38,088 nt of DNA, taken from NCBI GenBank assembly GCA_028281895.1, contig JANQIZ010000137.1:1-38088 (forward strand), given 5' to 3'. Made by a program: the position numbers and the translations under genes. Source of the DNA: Dehalococcoidia bacterium. Lineage in GTDB: Bacteria > Chloroflexota > Dehalococcoidia > Lucifugimonadales > Lucifugimonadaceae. Every line of letters begins with the position of its first letter. Within the stretch, counting starts at the first letter, position 1. Of this stretch, positions 16,126 through 26,562 are shown in pieces. The notes below the pieces were generated by a model, which was not told where the DNA came from, did no database searches, and saw only the letters and a program-made list of their open reading frames with translations.

Positions 16126-18204
16126 CTACTGAGTGAGTTCCAATTCAAGAGGACAACCCTCTTCCTGCAGCTTCTCCAAGGTTTCTAGAAGCACCCGGCA
16201 CTGGGCCTCAGACGGCAGGGATGATGGAATCGACATGGCTACTTCCAGGACACCGCGATCCCGTTCCGATAGGCGCCCCGCATGGGCTCCCCATTCCCTA
16301 ACCTGACTCCAGAACTGTGCTCCGGCCTGGACCACGGCCATCTGTAGTTCGATTCCGTTGAGGACCTTCTGCTGGCGGACCGACGACCGTTCCTGATCCC
16401 GGCGCTCAGCCCGGCTCATCAGATCCTGTCGGAGGGATTCCGGCCACTCGATTGCCAGCTCTTTGACCCTGTTCCAGCATGCCTGCTGCTTTGCCCATTC
16501 AGTGACGTTCCGGCTGCCAACTGGAGGGGTGGTGATCACCTGATTCACGACCTCGGATGACATCGCCAGCGCGTCCCGGAGCCCAGGTGTGAGGTCTTGG
16601 CGCCTCCAGACTCTCTCAAAGTCGACTGACTCGTTCATTTCGGCCAGGTCGTGGCTGAGTTTGGAGATGGCATACGCGACTATGTTCGCCCGATAGCCAC
16701 CTTCATACCACGGAGCGTCGCTAACGATCTTCTCGACTGACTTGAACACGACGGCTTTGGCGATCAGCTCGCGGTAGTACATCTCATTGAACTGATTTGC
16801 ATTGCGTTCCCAGGCCTTTCCAACGTTGCCAGCAAAATCAGCGAAGTTCTTCTGTGCTCCCTTGCTTACCGTGTCCGGCTTCTGTTCCCACACATTGATG
16901 TACTTCGCAAGATCCGTCTTGGTGAACGAATGTCTTTTGGGGAATTCCAGATCGAAGCGGCGGCGTTCAGCCTGAGTGAGGTTGCCACGGGCGTCCTGAT
17001 ACTGACCGCGAGCGCGCTCGTAGAACCATTTGGATTCGTTGACGGTGCCATCAGCAGCCGGAGCGAATATGCGGCGTGAAAAGCCCTCGATACGGACGTG
17101 AAACGGATGGTTGGCGAAAAAGTCCGCCGCGTTGACCCTGTTCTGGCTATTCGCATATTCGGAGATCTTCGGGACGATCTCAATCGACCGTTCGGGGGCA
17201 ACAATCGAAAGCTTCATCTGCACGAAGACTTTCGACAGATCGACATCTTTTCTCCGGCTGTTCGCATGAATCGACGCGGTCGTTTGTCCGCCATTGACAA
17301 TCTGCAGATCGTCAATGGCGGTGAGTTCCAGCCCGTCCGATGTACGTCGCGTCTCGACTCCTTCCGCCGTCGCAGTTATGCCATTGTTGTACGCAAAGAA
17401 CATCTCTGGAGCGTTCTCGATCGTGCTTCTGATGCCTCTGTTCACGTTCCCACGGGCCTGCAGGAAGACTCTCACGTTCTGCTCCAAAAGGCGTGCTCCC
17501 CAGCGGTCGTAAATGGATGCCAGTTCAACACCCGGAACAGTGGCGAGATAAGCCTCGTAGTCAACTCCCTCAAGGTGCGCGGGCAGAACCGGCAGACCGT
17601 GTCCGAACTCTGAAAGGAAGTCCACACGGATTGGCTCACGCTCTGACCCGGACTGGGCATACCTGTGCAGTCGCGACAGGTCCCAGACGCTGTATGCGAC
17701 CGGGATTCCCTCGAATTCATTGCCGGCGATGGAATCTACCCTGGAGCTAAGGACCTTGTTCGAGACCAAGATCAATCTGACCTTTGAAACCGCCTTCCAA
17801 AAGTCTGCGATCATAGTTGCTAGGCCGAAGGCCGGGGTTGTCTCTTCCAGTGAATCGCGAAAACTGGCGTTGAAGGCCTGGGCCAGAAAACTCTCGGCCC
17901 GACGGAAGTCAGCGTCCATATCCGTGCGAGTGAGAGACTGGACCTTCAAATCAGGGTTGTAGTCGCAAACGATGAGACTGAGGTTCCCGTCCTCGTCAGC
18001 GGGATGCCCGCCGTATCCGTCTACCCGTACGCCGCGGCCGTTATAGAAGTAGGCTCGATTTGCCTCGTTGAGGTCACCGGCAGCCATGATCCGGTCGGTA
18101 ACGACCTCAAAGAATGCCTCCTCGCTGTACTGGCCACTTTGATCAACGCGATTGCGCACATCGAGTGCCAGTTCGTGCAGGAACTCCTCAATTGAAACAT
18201 TCAT
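16126..18204 (-). CDS. AIPR (abortive-infection phage-resistance) family protein
   Basis: MFFAYNNGITATAEGVE...LTAIDDLQIVNGGQTTASI...VFVQMKLSIV...ISEYANSQNRVNAADFFANHPFH, the AIPR core. Confidence 0.92.
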   Translation of the reverse strand: MNVSIEEFLHELALDVRNRVDQSGQYSEEAFFEVVTDRIMAAGDLNEANRAYFYNGRGVRVDGYGGHPADEDGNLSLIVCDYNPDLKVQSLTRTDMDADFRRAESFLAQAFNASFRDSLEETTPAFGLATMIADFWKAVSKVRLILVSNKVLSSRVDSIAGNEFEGIPVAYSVWDLSRLHRYAQSGSEREPIRVDFLSEFGHGLPVLPAHLEGVDYEAYLATVPGVELASIYDRWGARLLEQNVRVFLQARGNVNRGIRSTIENAPEMFFAYNNGITATAEGVETRRTSDGLELTAIDDLQIVNGGQTTASIHANSRRKDVDLSKVFVQMKLSIVAPERSIEIVPKISEYANSQNRVNAADFFANHPFHVRIEGFSRRIFAPAADGTVNESKWFYERARGQYQDARGNLTQAERRRFDLEFPKRHSFTKTDLAKYINVWEQKPDTVSKGAQKNFADFAGNVGKAWERNANQFNEMYYRELIAKAVVFKSVEKIVSDAPWYEGGYRANIVAYAISKLSHDLAEMNESVDFERVWRRQDLTPGLRDALAMSSEVVNQVITTPPVGSRNVTEWAKQQACWNRVKELAIEWPESLRQDLMSRAERRDQERSSVRQQKVLNGIELQMAVVQAGAQFWSQVREWGAHAGRLSERDRGVLEVAMSIPSSLPSEAQCRVLLETLEKLQEEGCPLELELTQ

Positions 18205-19187
18205 GGTTCAGTAGCTCCGAGCGCGGTTCGAACCACTTTGTCCGGCACCTCGAAATCTGAGATTGCTCCGAGCGACAGACGGTAATTCACGCTCTGAATT
18301 CCCTGTGGGACATCTTCCGAGGTTATCCGCGGAAACGAGTCCGCGACCTCGTGCCATGCAGATGTGCCTTCCAGCCAGGCGCCGTTGTACTCGTCTTCAT
18401 CCCGGTAGCCGGCCGCTTCAAGCCGACGATCAAATTCGACCTGAGCGAGGCCTACCAGTCTGTCTCTCAGTCGCTCAACAATCTCATCTAATGTGAACGA
18501 CTCTTCGAGACGGCTCTCAGCCCGGTCGAGTTCAGTGACGTGGAGGTAGAGTGAATCCACCCCGGAAGTGTCGAGTTGATCTGCCGAGCTTATGGAGATG
18601 TACGGCGTTGCGGCTCCGCGTCGAGTTTTCACCTCGAAAGCCAGCCGATTGATCTCAAAATCCTTGGGTGCACCCAGCGGACCCTGCCAGGCGGCGACGG
18701 CAGCAAATTCGCCAAGTATCGGAGTGAAAACAGTCTCCAGAAGTCGCAGTTCGCCGATCAGGCCCTTTTCAGCTTCTTCTGCGAGCCGTCCTGATCTGCC
18801 TGTTCTCAGCAGGTGATGCCACCGCCAGGCGCGCCGTATGGCTACTGAGATCGCCTGTTTTTCGTCCTGAGCCCCTGATACAGCTTCGACGATGTCAGTA
18901 CACAGACGGTAGAAAAGATCCCGGTCTTCGCCGGAGAGCAACATGATCGAGAGGGTGTGGCGGTCACCGGTGACTCCGGGCCGGTCCGTGATTTCGATGC
19001 CTCTGAGTGCGGGTAGCTCAGGCGTCTGGCATTCTGTGTCGTCGTGCAGCAGAGCCAGATGACACCGTCGAAGGCGATCGACCGCCCAGAAGACGTCCCA
19101 CTGGATTGAAGAATCCACTCTGCGAGTGATGAGTTCAGAATCTGAGCCGGGAGTCTTGATTGCCGACCAGGGATCCGAATCAGACAT
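18201..19187 (-). CDS. PD-(D/E)XK motif protein (DUF4420-like)
   Basis: EKGLIGELRLLETVF...WQGPLGAPKDFEINRLAFEVKTRRGAATPYISISSADQLD. Start ATG at 19187 overlaps the Z1 stop (ATGTCTGA). Confidence 0.88.
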   Translation of the reverse strand: MSDSDPWSAIKTPGSDSELITRRVDSSIQWDVFWAVDRLRRCHLALLHDDTECQTPELPALRGIEITDRPGVTGDRHTLSIMLLSGEDRDLFYRLCTDIVEAVSGAQDEKQAISVAIRRAWRWHHLLRTGRSGRLAEEAEKGLIGELRLLETVFTPILGEFAAVAAWQGPLGAPKDFEINRLAFEVKTRRGAATPYISISSADQLDTSGVDSLYLHVTELDRAESRLEESFTLDEIVERLRDRLVGLAQVEFDRRLEAAGYRDEDEYNGAWLEGTSAWHEVADSFPRITSEDVPQGIQSVNYRLSLGAISDFEVPDKVVRTALGATEP

Positions 19188-21918
19188 CGCCGTCATCTCC
19201 CTGCAGTTCCTCGTCCTCCAGATCATCCTGGAACTGTTCCCGCAGCCAGGTCGTGTTGACAACGTATTCGGTCAGGACCTCTGGCTTGTTAGTAGCCGGA
19301 AAGCTGATGCTCCATGCCACAACTGGCGATGGGTATTGATGAGATCCAACCTTGCTCCCAGCAGCGATGATCTTCAGCAGGTGGAGCATCAGCAGTGGAC
19401 GCGATCTCTGCGCCCGATAGACGCGGTCCGGGTAGTTCACGTTTCCAGCGTTGAGTTCGGTTCCTTCGTCTTCCTTCTCCCTGCGGTAATTCGAATGCGC
19501 CTGCTCGATTTCTTCATCGGACAGTCCAATGCGTTCGTCACCGCGCGAGGCCACTCTCTGCTTCTCAGTCACGAGAATCTTGCTGGCACTGCTCTGCTGT
19601 CCAGCGGTTCGAGTACGCATCACTATTGTTCTACCGCCGATCTCAAACTCCAGGTCCGGATTGTCGGATCTGAGGCTAGGAACGAACAGGTCCCAGTGAG
19701 CCATCTCCTCCGGTCTCTGTTCGATGTATCTGAGGACCGGCCCCGAATTCGACTTTATCGAATCGAGATGGTTCACAAACTCGGTCAGAAACTGCTGCAC
19801 GACTGGCAGCTCGACGTTTCGTAGCAACAGCCCACCTCCGACTTCTTCTGCATCACCTAAATGCCGACCGTCGGTCTCCAGATTCGTGAACAGGTTCCTG
19901 GCTGCGGTTAGATTTCGATCAACAATCTCAGTGGAACCATGCAACGTGGCCGTTTCAATCAACGACTTTGACAGGCCGATACTGACATGCACGCGTTCGC
20001 CTGTTCCCATCTTGTTACGGGCCGTTACCAGCAGACTATCGGGGTGACTGCGAACTCTCAGGCCGAAATCCTCAGGCGTGGCGTTTACCGCCTCCATCTG
20101 TCGGAGTTCAGCCCTTAGTTGATCTATCGACTGGCCGATGTGTTCGTACCACCCCTCAACTTCTTCCGGCATCCAGATGCGGCACAGATCTTCGTACCCC
20201 GGGCGGTACCCGAACCATCTCCCCATCTGCATAAGGGTGTCGTACATCTTTGAGTCCCGCAGGAAGTAGCTGGTCGTCAATCCTTCCAGGGTCAGACCTC
20301 TGGACAGGGAGTAGCCGCCTACTGCAATCACGTTGAGTCCGTGATCGGAATGATCTCGGTAGTTCAACTTGCCGGATGAAGCACTGTTGACTGTGACAAC
20401 GCCAATCGGTGCCGCTGCTTCGAGGAGCAGTGGGTACAGCGTCTCCCACCTGAGCCTCGCTGATGCGAACTCACTATCGAATGTCTTCTTGAGCCCACCG
20501 ATTACCGGATCATTAAGCGTGTCGGCAGAATCCAGAGCACCATTTACCCGGATGGCTGAGACGATTTCCTGAAGATCGCTGTGGATCTGGTTACGCAGCT
20601 GTGTTTGCACTCTGGTGAACCGGGACGCATTCACCAGCATGGAGCAGTGCTGCCTCCCCTGGCCGCGATGGATTCGTATCGCCTTGGCCAGAATGAAGGC
20701 GTTGATAGCCGTCTTCAGGCTTGGAGGTAGATCGACAATCTCATGGTCGATCTTGTGTTTGATCGGCAGTGTGTCACCGTTGTCGGCGATGTAGCGTACG
20801 TAGGGGTTGCGCTCGTCGCCGTCAAACACCTTCGACGGGCCAAAGTAGTTCGATGGAGGATCGAGGCTGACCATGAAGTTCCGGGGAAAGAGGTCATGGC
20901 CGACCATCTCGTCCCGGTTGTCCGGATCAATGAAGATATTGGCGAAGGGAGTCGCCGTGTAGCCGACATAGCATCGCCGGGTGAATAGCTGGAGCAGTTG
21001 ACGTATCTGGCCGTTGATGCGTGAAACTTCTCGCGGCCCTCGACTGACGTTTATCGACGCGTTGTCGGCCTCATCGTCGATAAGGAGCATCGGTTCATCA
21101 ACCTTCCCGGAACCGGCAGCCGCGCTGTGTTCTCTTAGCCATTCGAGTAGATTCTGTAGCGTCGAACTGTTCTTCTTGATCACCAGTACAGCTGGTTCCT
21201 GCAGTTGACGCAGCTGTATTCCGACGGCTGTTGCGGTGCTCTTGTTGAAGTCTCTCAGGCGATTTGTGAGAGTCGCAGGCCGTCGAGACTGGTTGAACCG
21301 GCCGACCCCGACCGCGCGGGTTTCGCGCGCTGACATGAGGTTGGCGCTATCGACCCCGATGAACCCCTGGTCGATTCGCTCCTGGGTCTGATTTCGAAGG
21401 TTGTTGTGGATCCCGGCGATCACAACTATTAGCTTGTAGCCGGCATCGGCCGCCTTGCATATCAATCCGGTGTAGTTGGCGGTCTTACCCGATTGCACAT
21501 GACCGACAACCATTCCGCGTCGATCCCAGCTAACGTTTTTCTCAGGATTCTCCATGAGTCCAAGCACCCGGTCAGTGATTTCGTCCAGGCTCGCAATCAC
21601 CTGATTAGAGAATCCGTCGTCGACCAATAGGCGGCGGTAGCGGTTCCAGTAGTAGGGGGCGATCGAGGCACGCGCCTGTTCGAGCCAGGGCTCATACTCC
21701 GCGTCGGTCAAAACCGAGCCCAGTTTCATCGTGACGTCGTGCCGTTCTTCCAGCACTCTGGCCAGAGTCTCGGACTGTTCGTCTGTTACGTCTTTGGTGA
21801 ACGGGGTGTTTCTCAGGCCCTCGATGACTTCGCGTATGCGGCCCGGCGTTGGCGTCGGCCCTTCCGCCAGGATTGCACTGGCCATACTTTCAATGGTCTT
21901 TAGTTGTTCACTCGTCAT
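19180..21918 (-). CDS. Z1-domain SF2 helicase/endonuclease-like protein
   Basis: GMVVGHVQSGKTANYTGLICKAADAGYKLIVVIAGIHNNLRNQTQERI (Walker A), MLLIDDEADNASIN (Walker B), CYVGYTATPFANIFIDP, GGYSLSRGLTLEGLTTSYFLRDSKMYDTLMQMGRWFGYRPGYEDLCRIW. Confidence 0.94.
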   Translation of the reverse strand: MTSEQLKTIESMASAILAEGPTPTPGRIREVIEGLRNTPFTKDVTDEQSETLARVLEERHDVTMKLGSVLTDAEYEPWLEQARASIAPYYWNRYRRLLVDDGFSNQVIASLDEITDRVLGLMENPEKNVSWDRRGMVVGHVQSGKTANYTGLICKAADAGYKLIVVIAGIHNNLRNQTQERIDQGFIGVDSANLMSARETRAVGVGRFNQSRRPATLTNRLRDFNKSTATAVGIQLRQLQEPAVLVIKKNSSTLQNLLEWLREHSAAAGSGKVDEPMLLIDDEADNASINVSRGPREVSRINGQIRQLLQLFTRRCYVGYTATPFANIFIDPDNRDEMVGHDLFPRNFMVSLDPPSNYFGPSKVFDGDERNPYVRYIADNGDTLPIKHKIDHEIVDLPPSLKTAINAFILAKAIRIHRGQGRQHCSMLVNASRFTRVQTQLRNQIHSDLQEIVSAIRVNGALDSADTLNDPVIGGLKKTFDSEFASARLRWETLYPLLLEAAAPIGVVTVNSASSGKLNYRDHSDHGLNVIAVGGYSLSRGLTLEGLTTSYFLRDSKMYDTLMQMGRWFGYRPGYEDLCRIWMPEEVEGWYEHIGQSIDQLRAELRQMEAVNATPEDFGLRVRSHPDSLLVTARNKMGTGERVHVSIGLSKSLIETATLHGSTEIVDRNLTAARNLFTNLETDGRHLGDAEEVGGGLLLRNVELPVVQQFLTEFVNHLDSIKSNSGPVLRYIEQRPEEMAHWDLFVPSLRSDNPDLEFEIGGRTIVMRTRTAGQQSSASKILVTEKQRVASRGDERIGLSDEEIEQAHSNYRREKEDEGTELNAGNVNYPDRVYRAQRSRPLLMLHLLKIIAAGSKVGSHQYPSPVVAWSISFPATNKPEVLTEYVVNTTWLREQFQDDLEDEELQGDDGDV

Positions 21919-23404
21919 CGCCACCTCCAAACCTCAGCGCGCTGAGTGCCTCTTTCGCCAGATCCCAATTCGATGCGAACGGCTCATTCGCCGCAAGCAA
22001 GTCCTCGAAATCGTCGCCAGAAATCGGACCGTCCACCACCATCTGTTTCCAGAAAGCGTCAACGGCCATTGCGATAGACTCGGGCGACACCTGTCCGCGT
22101 TCAACCGATGTCGGATCAGAACCGTAGTCCGAGAATAGTGAGTCGATAGGTATCCCGTTCTGGATGATCTCGACCACGTTGTTCAGTTCGGTTTGCAGTC
22201 CCTGGGGGACGTTGTCTGTCAGTCGAGCAATGGCCGGATGGCTTCGATTGATCTCGTAGGAGATTGCATCCCTGCTTTGAACTCGTTTCCAAACCGGGAT
22301 GCTCTTTCGAGATACCCTGGGTTCGGCTCGACCCGTGTAGACCCGCTTTGAGGTTGCAGTTATCCGGTCGATGATCTTCTTGAGTTCACGGCGCACCGTC
22401 GGAGGTGGGTGGGCAGAAGCTTTCTTGACGTCGATCTTCCAGTCGGAATCCAGCGTATTCGGAATGTCCACCCGCACGCGTGCCAGTTTGGTCAACTCCT
22501 CTTTGCGTGCGAGACCGAACCATGTGCCGCTGATGATGAGACGTCTGGCGCGATAGACGTAGAAGCCCTGAGAGTCGCGGTATCCGATGGGAGTCTCGAA
22601 GTCCTTCCATTCTCGTGCTGAGACCCTGCCATGGTGCGGAAGGGTGTAGGTCTGCACCCTTATCGTGCTGAGTCCTAGTGAGATCACCTGGATCGGATCC
22701 GCGGTCGAATGACGTACGTTGAAGGGGTCGATGGGAGTCAGTTCCCGGTTGTTCACCGAGATCGAAATCTTCTCGTGCCCCGGCTCACTCGCAAGGAACC
22801 TGTGAAACACCAGGCGAAGGTGATCGATCACCTCGTCGATACGCCGATTGAGCTCTCGATTTGACGGCTCAGTAGCTCCTTTTTCTACCAGTCGGTCGAG
22901 GTTGTCCCACCGGACAACCGTCCCCGAATTACTGATCGTGTTTGCACGCGCAATATCGCGAACATCGTCGGGGACGATTATTTCCCATTTGTTGTTGTCG
23001 CGAACATAATCCAGATCCCAGATCGCGGCTGACGGGATTTCGTCACGCGACGTGAAAACGGTTAGCTTACGGCATTGTGAAAATGACGCGGTCTTTAGCC
23101 CGAGGCCGAATCGCCCAAGGTCTTCGGCTGCTCTCGAATCAAGCGGATTCTTGGCACCGGGACGCATGGCATCCCACAACTCAGACTTACTCATACCGCA
23201 TCCGTCATCAATGACCGAAATGCTCGGTGAATCTGACAGCGTGTCTACGAATATGTCGATCTTGCTGGCTCGTGCAGTGATCGAGTTGTCGATGATGTCA
23301 GCGAGCGCGGTTTCCAGTGAGTAACCAACATCACGGAAACTCTCTATGAGAGTGGCGGCGTGTGGCGAGGCGTCAATGGTTTTCACGTGATCCAATTCCA
23401 TCAA
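21908..23404 (-). CDS. GHKL/MutL-like ATPase of the restriction cluster
   Basis: ETALADIIDNSITARASKIDIFVDT, ISVIDDGCGMSKSELWDAMRPGAKNP, DLGRFGLGLKTASFSQCRKLTVFTSR (Bergerat fold). Confidence 0.94.
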   Translation of the reverse strand: MMELDHVKTIDASPHAATLIESFRDVGYSLETALADIIDNSITARASKIDIFVDTLSDSPSISVIDDGCGMSKSELWDAMRPGAKNPLDSRAAEDLGRFGLGLKTASFSQCRKLTVFTSRDEIPSAAIWDLDYVRDNNKWEIIVPDDVRDIARANTISNSGTVVRWDNLDRLVEKGATEPSNRELNRRIDEVIDHLRLVFHRFLASEPGHEKISISVNNRELTPIDPFNVRHSTADPIQVISLGLSTIRVQTYTLPHHGRVSAREWKDFETPIGYRDSQGFYVYRARRLIISGTWFGLARKEELTKLARVRVDIPNTLDSDWKIDVKKASAHPPPTVRRELKKIIDRITATSKRVYTGRAEPRVSRKSIPVWKRVQSRDAISYEINRSHPAIARLTDNVPQGLQTELNNVVEIIQNGIPIDSLFSDYGSDPTSVERGQVSPESIAMAVDAFWKQMVVDGPISGDDFEDLLAANEPFASNWDLAKEALSALRFGGGDDE

Positions 23405-23514
23405 ATGTGATCAGTGATGCCAGGTTGCTGACACAGCAAGTCAGCCTTCTGATTTGCACTCGAAAACAGCCGAGTGCTATCAGGCCCGGTTGAAGTCGCG
23501 CGGCAAATCTCTTC

Positions 23515-23539
23515 CGGTGTATACCACTTGTATACACCG
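23515..23539. promoter_or_regulatory. 25-bp perfect dyad upstream of the restriction operon
   Basis: CGGTGTATAC-CACTT-GTATACACCG, 10-bp perfect arms, about 111 bp upstream of the GHKL start. Confidence 0.6.
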
Positions 23540-24423
23540 AGCCACTAATGGCGTTTGCTGTGAAAAGAATCATACTCCCCCGGCCAATTGACCCGTTCTG
23601 AACCGTTGACCGATCAGACTGACCTGACCGTTGCCCCTTTGTCGCGCCATACAAAAGGCCGCAAGCCCTGTCCGACCGCTGTGGCTTCCGGCCATAAGGC
23701 TCTTCTTATCATTCCGACCATGGCGAGATCTCCCACCGGCGGCTTCTTCTGGATCCTTCCATTGGGGCTGAGGTGGTCGTGCAACTTGAACAGAATTGAC
23801 CGTTCAACTCATATTGAGGAGGTGGTTTGAACGTGTTGAACTCACACTCGGCGAACGAATACGCTGCTCGGCCTTCGATACGACAAGAGGGAGGTCTGCA
23901 TATGACTACCAGCAGAGAGAATGGCTGGCAGGGTCCGGCGATAGTCTCCGGCGTGGCTGGCCTAGCGTTCTGGAAGTCGCCGGAGACCAGGGGCAAGGTT
24001 TGGAGTTTCCTGAACGAAGTAGCTGCCCACGTCGACACTGAGCAAAAACGCCGCAAGCTGCGAGAGCAGGCAGTCCAGCGTCCTCCGGCGCTCGCTGCGG
24101 ACCTCGTTTCTGACAGGACCGGTGACCTCGTGCTGCCGTCGCAGGATGAGATTGCCCAGATCATCAGGGGCAGCATCGCATCTGACACTGTCTTGCCACC
24201 AGCCTAGACGCCGCAACCGCTTTCGCCGTCCGGCACAGACACAGTCCCGGCAAGCCTTGAGCCGGACCGCAGATGGCTCGATGTGGTCGAGCACCCGTCG
24301 GTCGTGGTGATTGCCGGGCGGCCCGGGAGTGGTAAGCCGGCACTGCCTACCGCCTGTAGAGCTCAGCCGCTACCAGGCGCAGCCATACGCTGTCGGCATC
24401 CCAGAGGCATCTGCCGGAATGGA

Positions 24424-24732
24424 TCGGTCTTGCCTCTGGAGGAGGTTCCTCCTGGCGCGATAGCGCTTGTTGACGAAGCGGAGTACCGGCGACAGAAAGT
24501 CAAAATGACAGCCGATCTAGAGGCACTGGTGGTTCCTGATTTCGATGCGGTGAGAGAGGTACGAGCCGTGATTCTCGCGATGCCTATGCTTTGCACTGGA
24601 GCGAAGTTGGAAGAGCGGCACAGACTGCTAGCGACGGTTTTGGACGGCGTGTACGTCAGTTTCACTGACCAAGCTGTCGTGTCCGTGAAACTCAAGAATC
24701 CATTTTGCGACATCGTAGATGATCATCGCTGA
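24424..24732 (+). pseudogene. C-terminal remnant of a second serine recombinase-like gene
   Basis: LEEVPPGAIALVDEAEYRRQKVKMTADLEAL...AKLEERHRLLATVLDGVYVSFTDQAVVSVKLKNPF resembles recombinase C-terminal tails. Fused in frame to P-loop-like sequence (VVVIAGRPGSGKPAL). Confidence 0.45.
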
Positions 24733-24836
24733 CATTCCGAGTAACATGCCTACATCGCCGTTCGGATGGAGACGACACTGGGCCGCTGTTGAACGACCAG
24801 GCCACGTTGGCACGTTCTAGAGTTCACAATCTCGTC

Positions 24837-26561
24837 ATGCCTGAATCGCCCAACCCTGTATATCTGTGGGATGACAACCCCACCCTCGCAGACCTGCTCG
24901 GCTTCGACATTTTGGTGGAACCTCTTCTATCGGCGTTGGAGGTCGAATCCGTCGATCCTGTAACGCTCGGGATTCACGGCAATTGGGGCAGCGGAAAGTC
25001 TACCGTACTTGGATTAATCGGAGAGGCGCTGGAACAGCGCTCGACTTACGTTGTAATAAGAGTAAATCCGTGGGAATTCGACGACGTTTCAGATGTTCGC
25101 GGCACTTTGATATCGCACGTTTTGGCGCCCTTGATCGAACATCGCTCGGACAGCGAGTCATTTCGAGAGAAAGCGACCGGCCTGTTGAGGCGGATCAGTT
25201 GGGCGAGAGTCGGTAACGTCATGGCGAACGGAGCCATGGGTAGCTGGGACTTGGAAGAGTTGGTAGAAGCGTTTAGACCGGACGGGAATGACGGGCCCGA
25301 CTCGATGTCCGGTTTTCGACTCGCCTTCGACGAGTTGCTGCAGATGCTAAACGATGTGGAGCGCGTCGTTGTTCTTGTAGACGATCTAGATCGATGTCTG
25401 CCGAATGCGGTGTTAGCCACGCTCGAGGCAATCAAGTTGTTTTTAGGCGTGCCAAAGATGGCGTTTATCCTCGCAGCGGACCCAACGATGGTTAAAGATG
25501 CCATCGGTGGAGCTTTGGCCGCTACAGGACGCAGCGATCTGTTTGCCGAAAGGTACATTGACAAAATCATCCAAATACCGGTCAGCCTGCCATTGCTCTC
25601 CCCACTGGACGCGGAGCACTACATCGTCATGCTGCTCAGTCGTCAGCACTGCGATTCAGTGGCCGAGTTCGACAGCCTGCTCGACCACGTAGACAACCGC
25701 CGGGCGGAGGCGAAAACGCCACTGCTCGATGAAATCCCGACTGGTGCCTATTCACCGCCGGAATGGATACGCACATTGTCAGCGCAGATCACGCAGGGCT
25801 TGAGCACCGATTCGATAGGGAATCCGCGTGAGATTAAGAGGTTCTTGAATGCTTTTGGCATTCGAACTCAAATTGCTCGTACGCGGGACGTGGAAATCGC
25901 CCCGGACGTTTTGGTCAAGTTGCTGATATTGGAAGACAGGTACCCGGATGATTTTCGACGACTCGCGAGTTGTCCGAACACTGAGCAAACGGCGCTCGTG
26001 CGGGATTGGGAACGTTGGGCAAACGATCAGGACGGCTCAAAAATCCCAGAGGGTCTTTCAACGCAATCTGCCGACTGGGCGAGAACCGAGCCGTCACTTT
26101 CAGGTGTAGAAATTTCTCGCTATCTGACCTTGGCTGCCGCTTTATCATCGACTCCTTCGGCTTTTGGTCTCAATGAGACATTGATCGAACTATTCGACCA
26201 GGCTGTCAGCGAATCTCAAGCAGTCAGAAATGTTGCGGTCAAGAGCGTCTCCGCTCTCGAGGTAGAGCAGCAACAGCAAATCGTTCTTGCCGTAGTTGGC
26301 CGGGTTCGAAGAAACGAAACTGCGGAATCCGAAATCGAGTTTCTCGTGCGGCTTGCGGCAGCGAGCCCCGGCGTAGCTCAGTCCTGTTGTCAAGCGATTA
26401 GAGAGTCGTGCTGGGAACAGTTGACTCCTCGTCTCGGCCTACTAATCGCCAGCAGTTCTGGCCCGTGTCTGACTCAACTCGCGAACGACATTCTTTCTGA
26501 TCAGGGCCTGCCGGAAACGGTTAAGGAAGCTGTAAGGCAAGCCCAGCAGGGAGTGAAGTGA
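24837..26561 (+). CDS. qatA: QatA: KAP-family P-loop NTPase
   Basis: LGIHGNWGSGKSTVLGLIGEAL (Walker A), VVIRVNPWEFDD, VVVLVDDLDRCLPNAVLATLEAIKLFL, AFILAADPTMV (KAP signatures). First gene of the qat cluster; the ORF track starts at 24789. Confidence 0.92.
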   Translation: MPESPNPVYLWDDNPTLADLLGFDILVEPLLSALEVESVDPVTLGIHGNWGSGKSTVLGLIGEALEQRSTYVVIRVNPWEFDDVSDVRGTLISHVLAPLIEHRSDSESFREKATGLLRRISWARVGNVMANGAMGSWDLEELVEAFRPDGNDGPDSMSGFRLAFDELLQMLNDVERVVVLVDDLDRCLPNAVLATLEAIKLFLGVPKMAFILAADPTMVKDAIGGALAATGRSDLFAERYIDKIIQIPVSLPLLSPLDAEHYIVMLLSRQHCDSVAEFDSLLDHVDNRRAEAKTPLLDEIPTGAYSPPEWIRTLSAQITQGLSTDSIGNPREIKRFLNAFGIRTQIARTRDVEIAPDVLVKLLILEDRYPDDFRRLASCPNTEQTALVRDWERWANDQDGSKIPEGLSTQSADWARTEPSLSGVEISRYLTLAAALSSTPSAFGLNETLIELFDQAVSESQAVRNVAVKSVSALEVEQQQQIVLAVVGRVRRNETAESEIEFLVRLAAASPGVAQSCCQAIRESCWEQLTPRLGLLIASSSGPCLTQLANDILSDQGLPETVKEAVRQAQQGVK

Positions 26562-26562
26562 C

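Noticed and set aside
23588-24207. ORFs 23588-23830 and 23827-24207 upstream of the recombinase-like remnant
   Set aside because: The second may be a real but truncated gene; no motif is strong enough to assign function.
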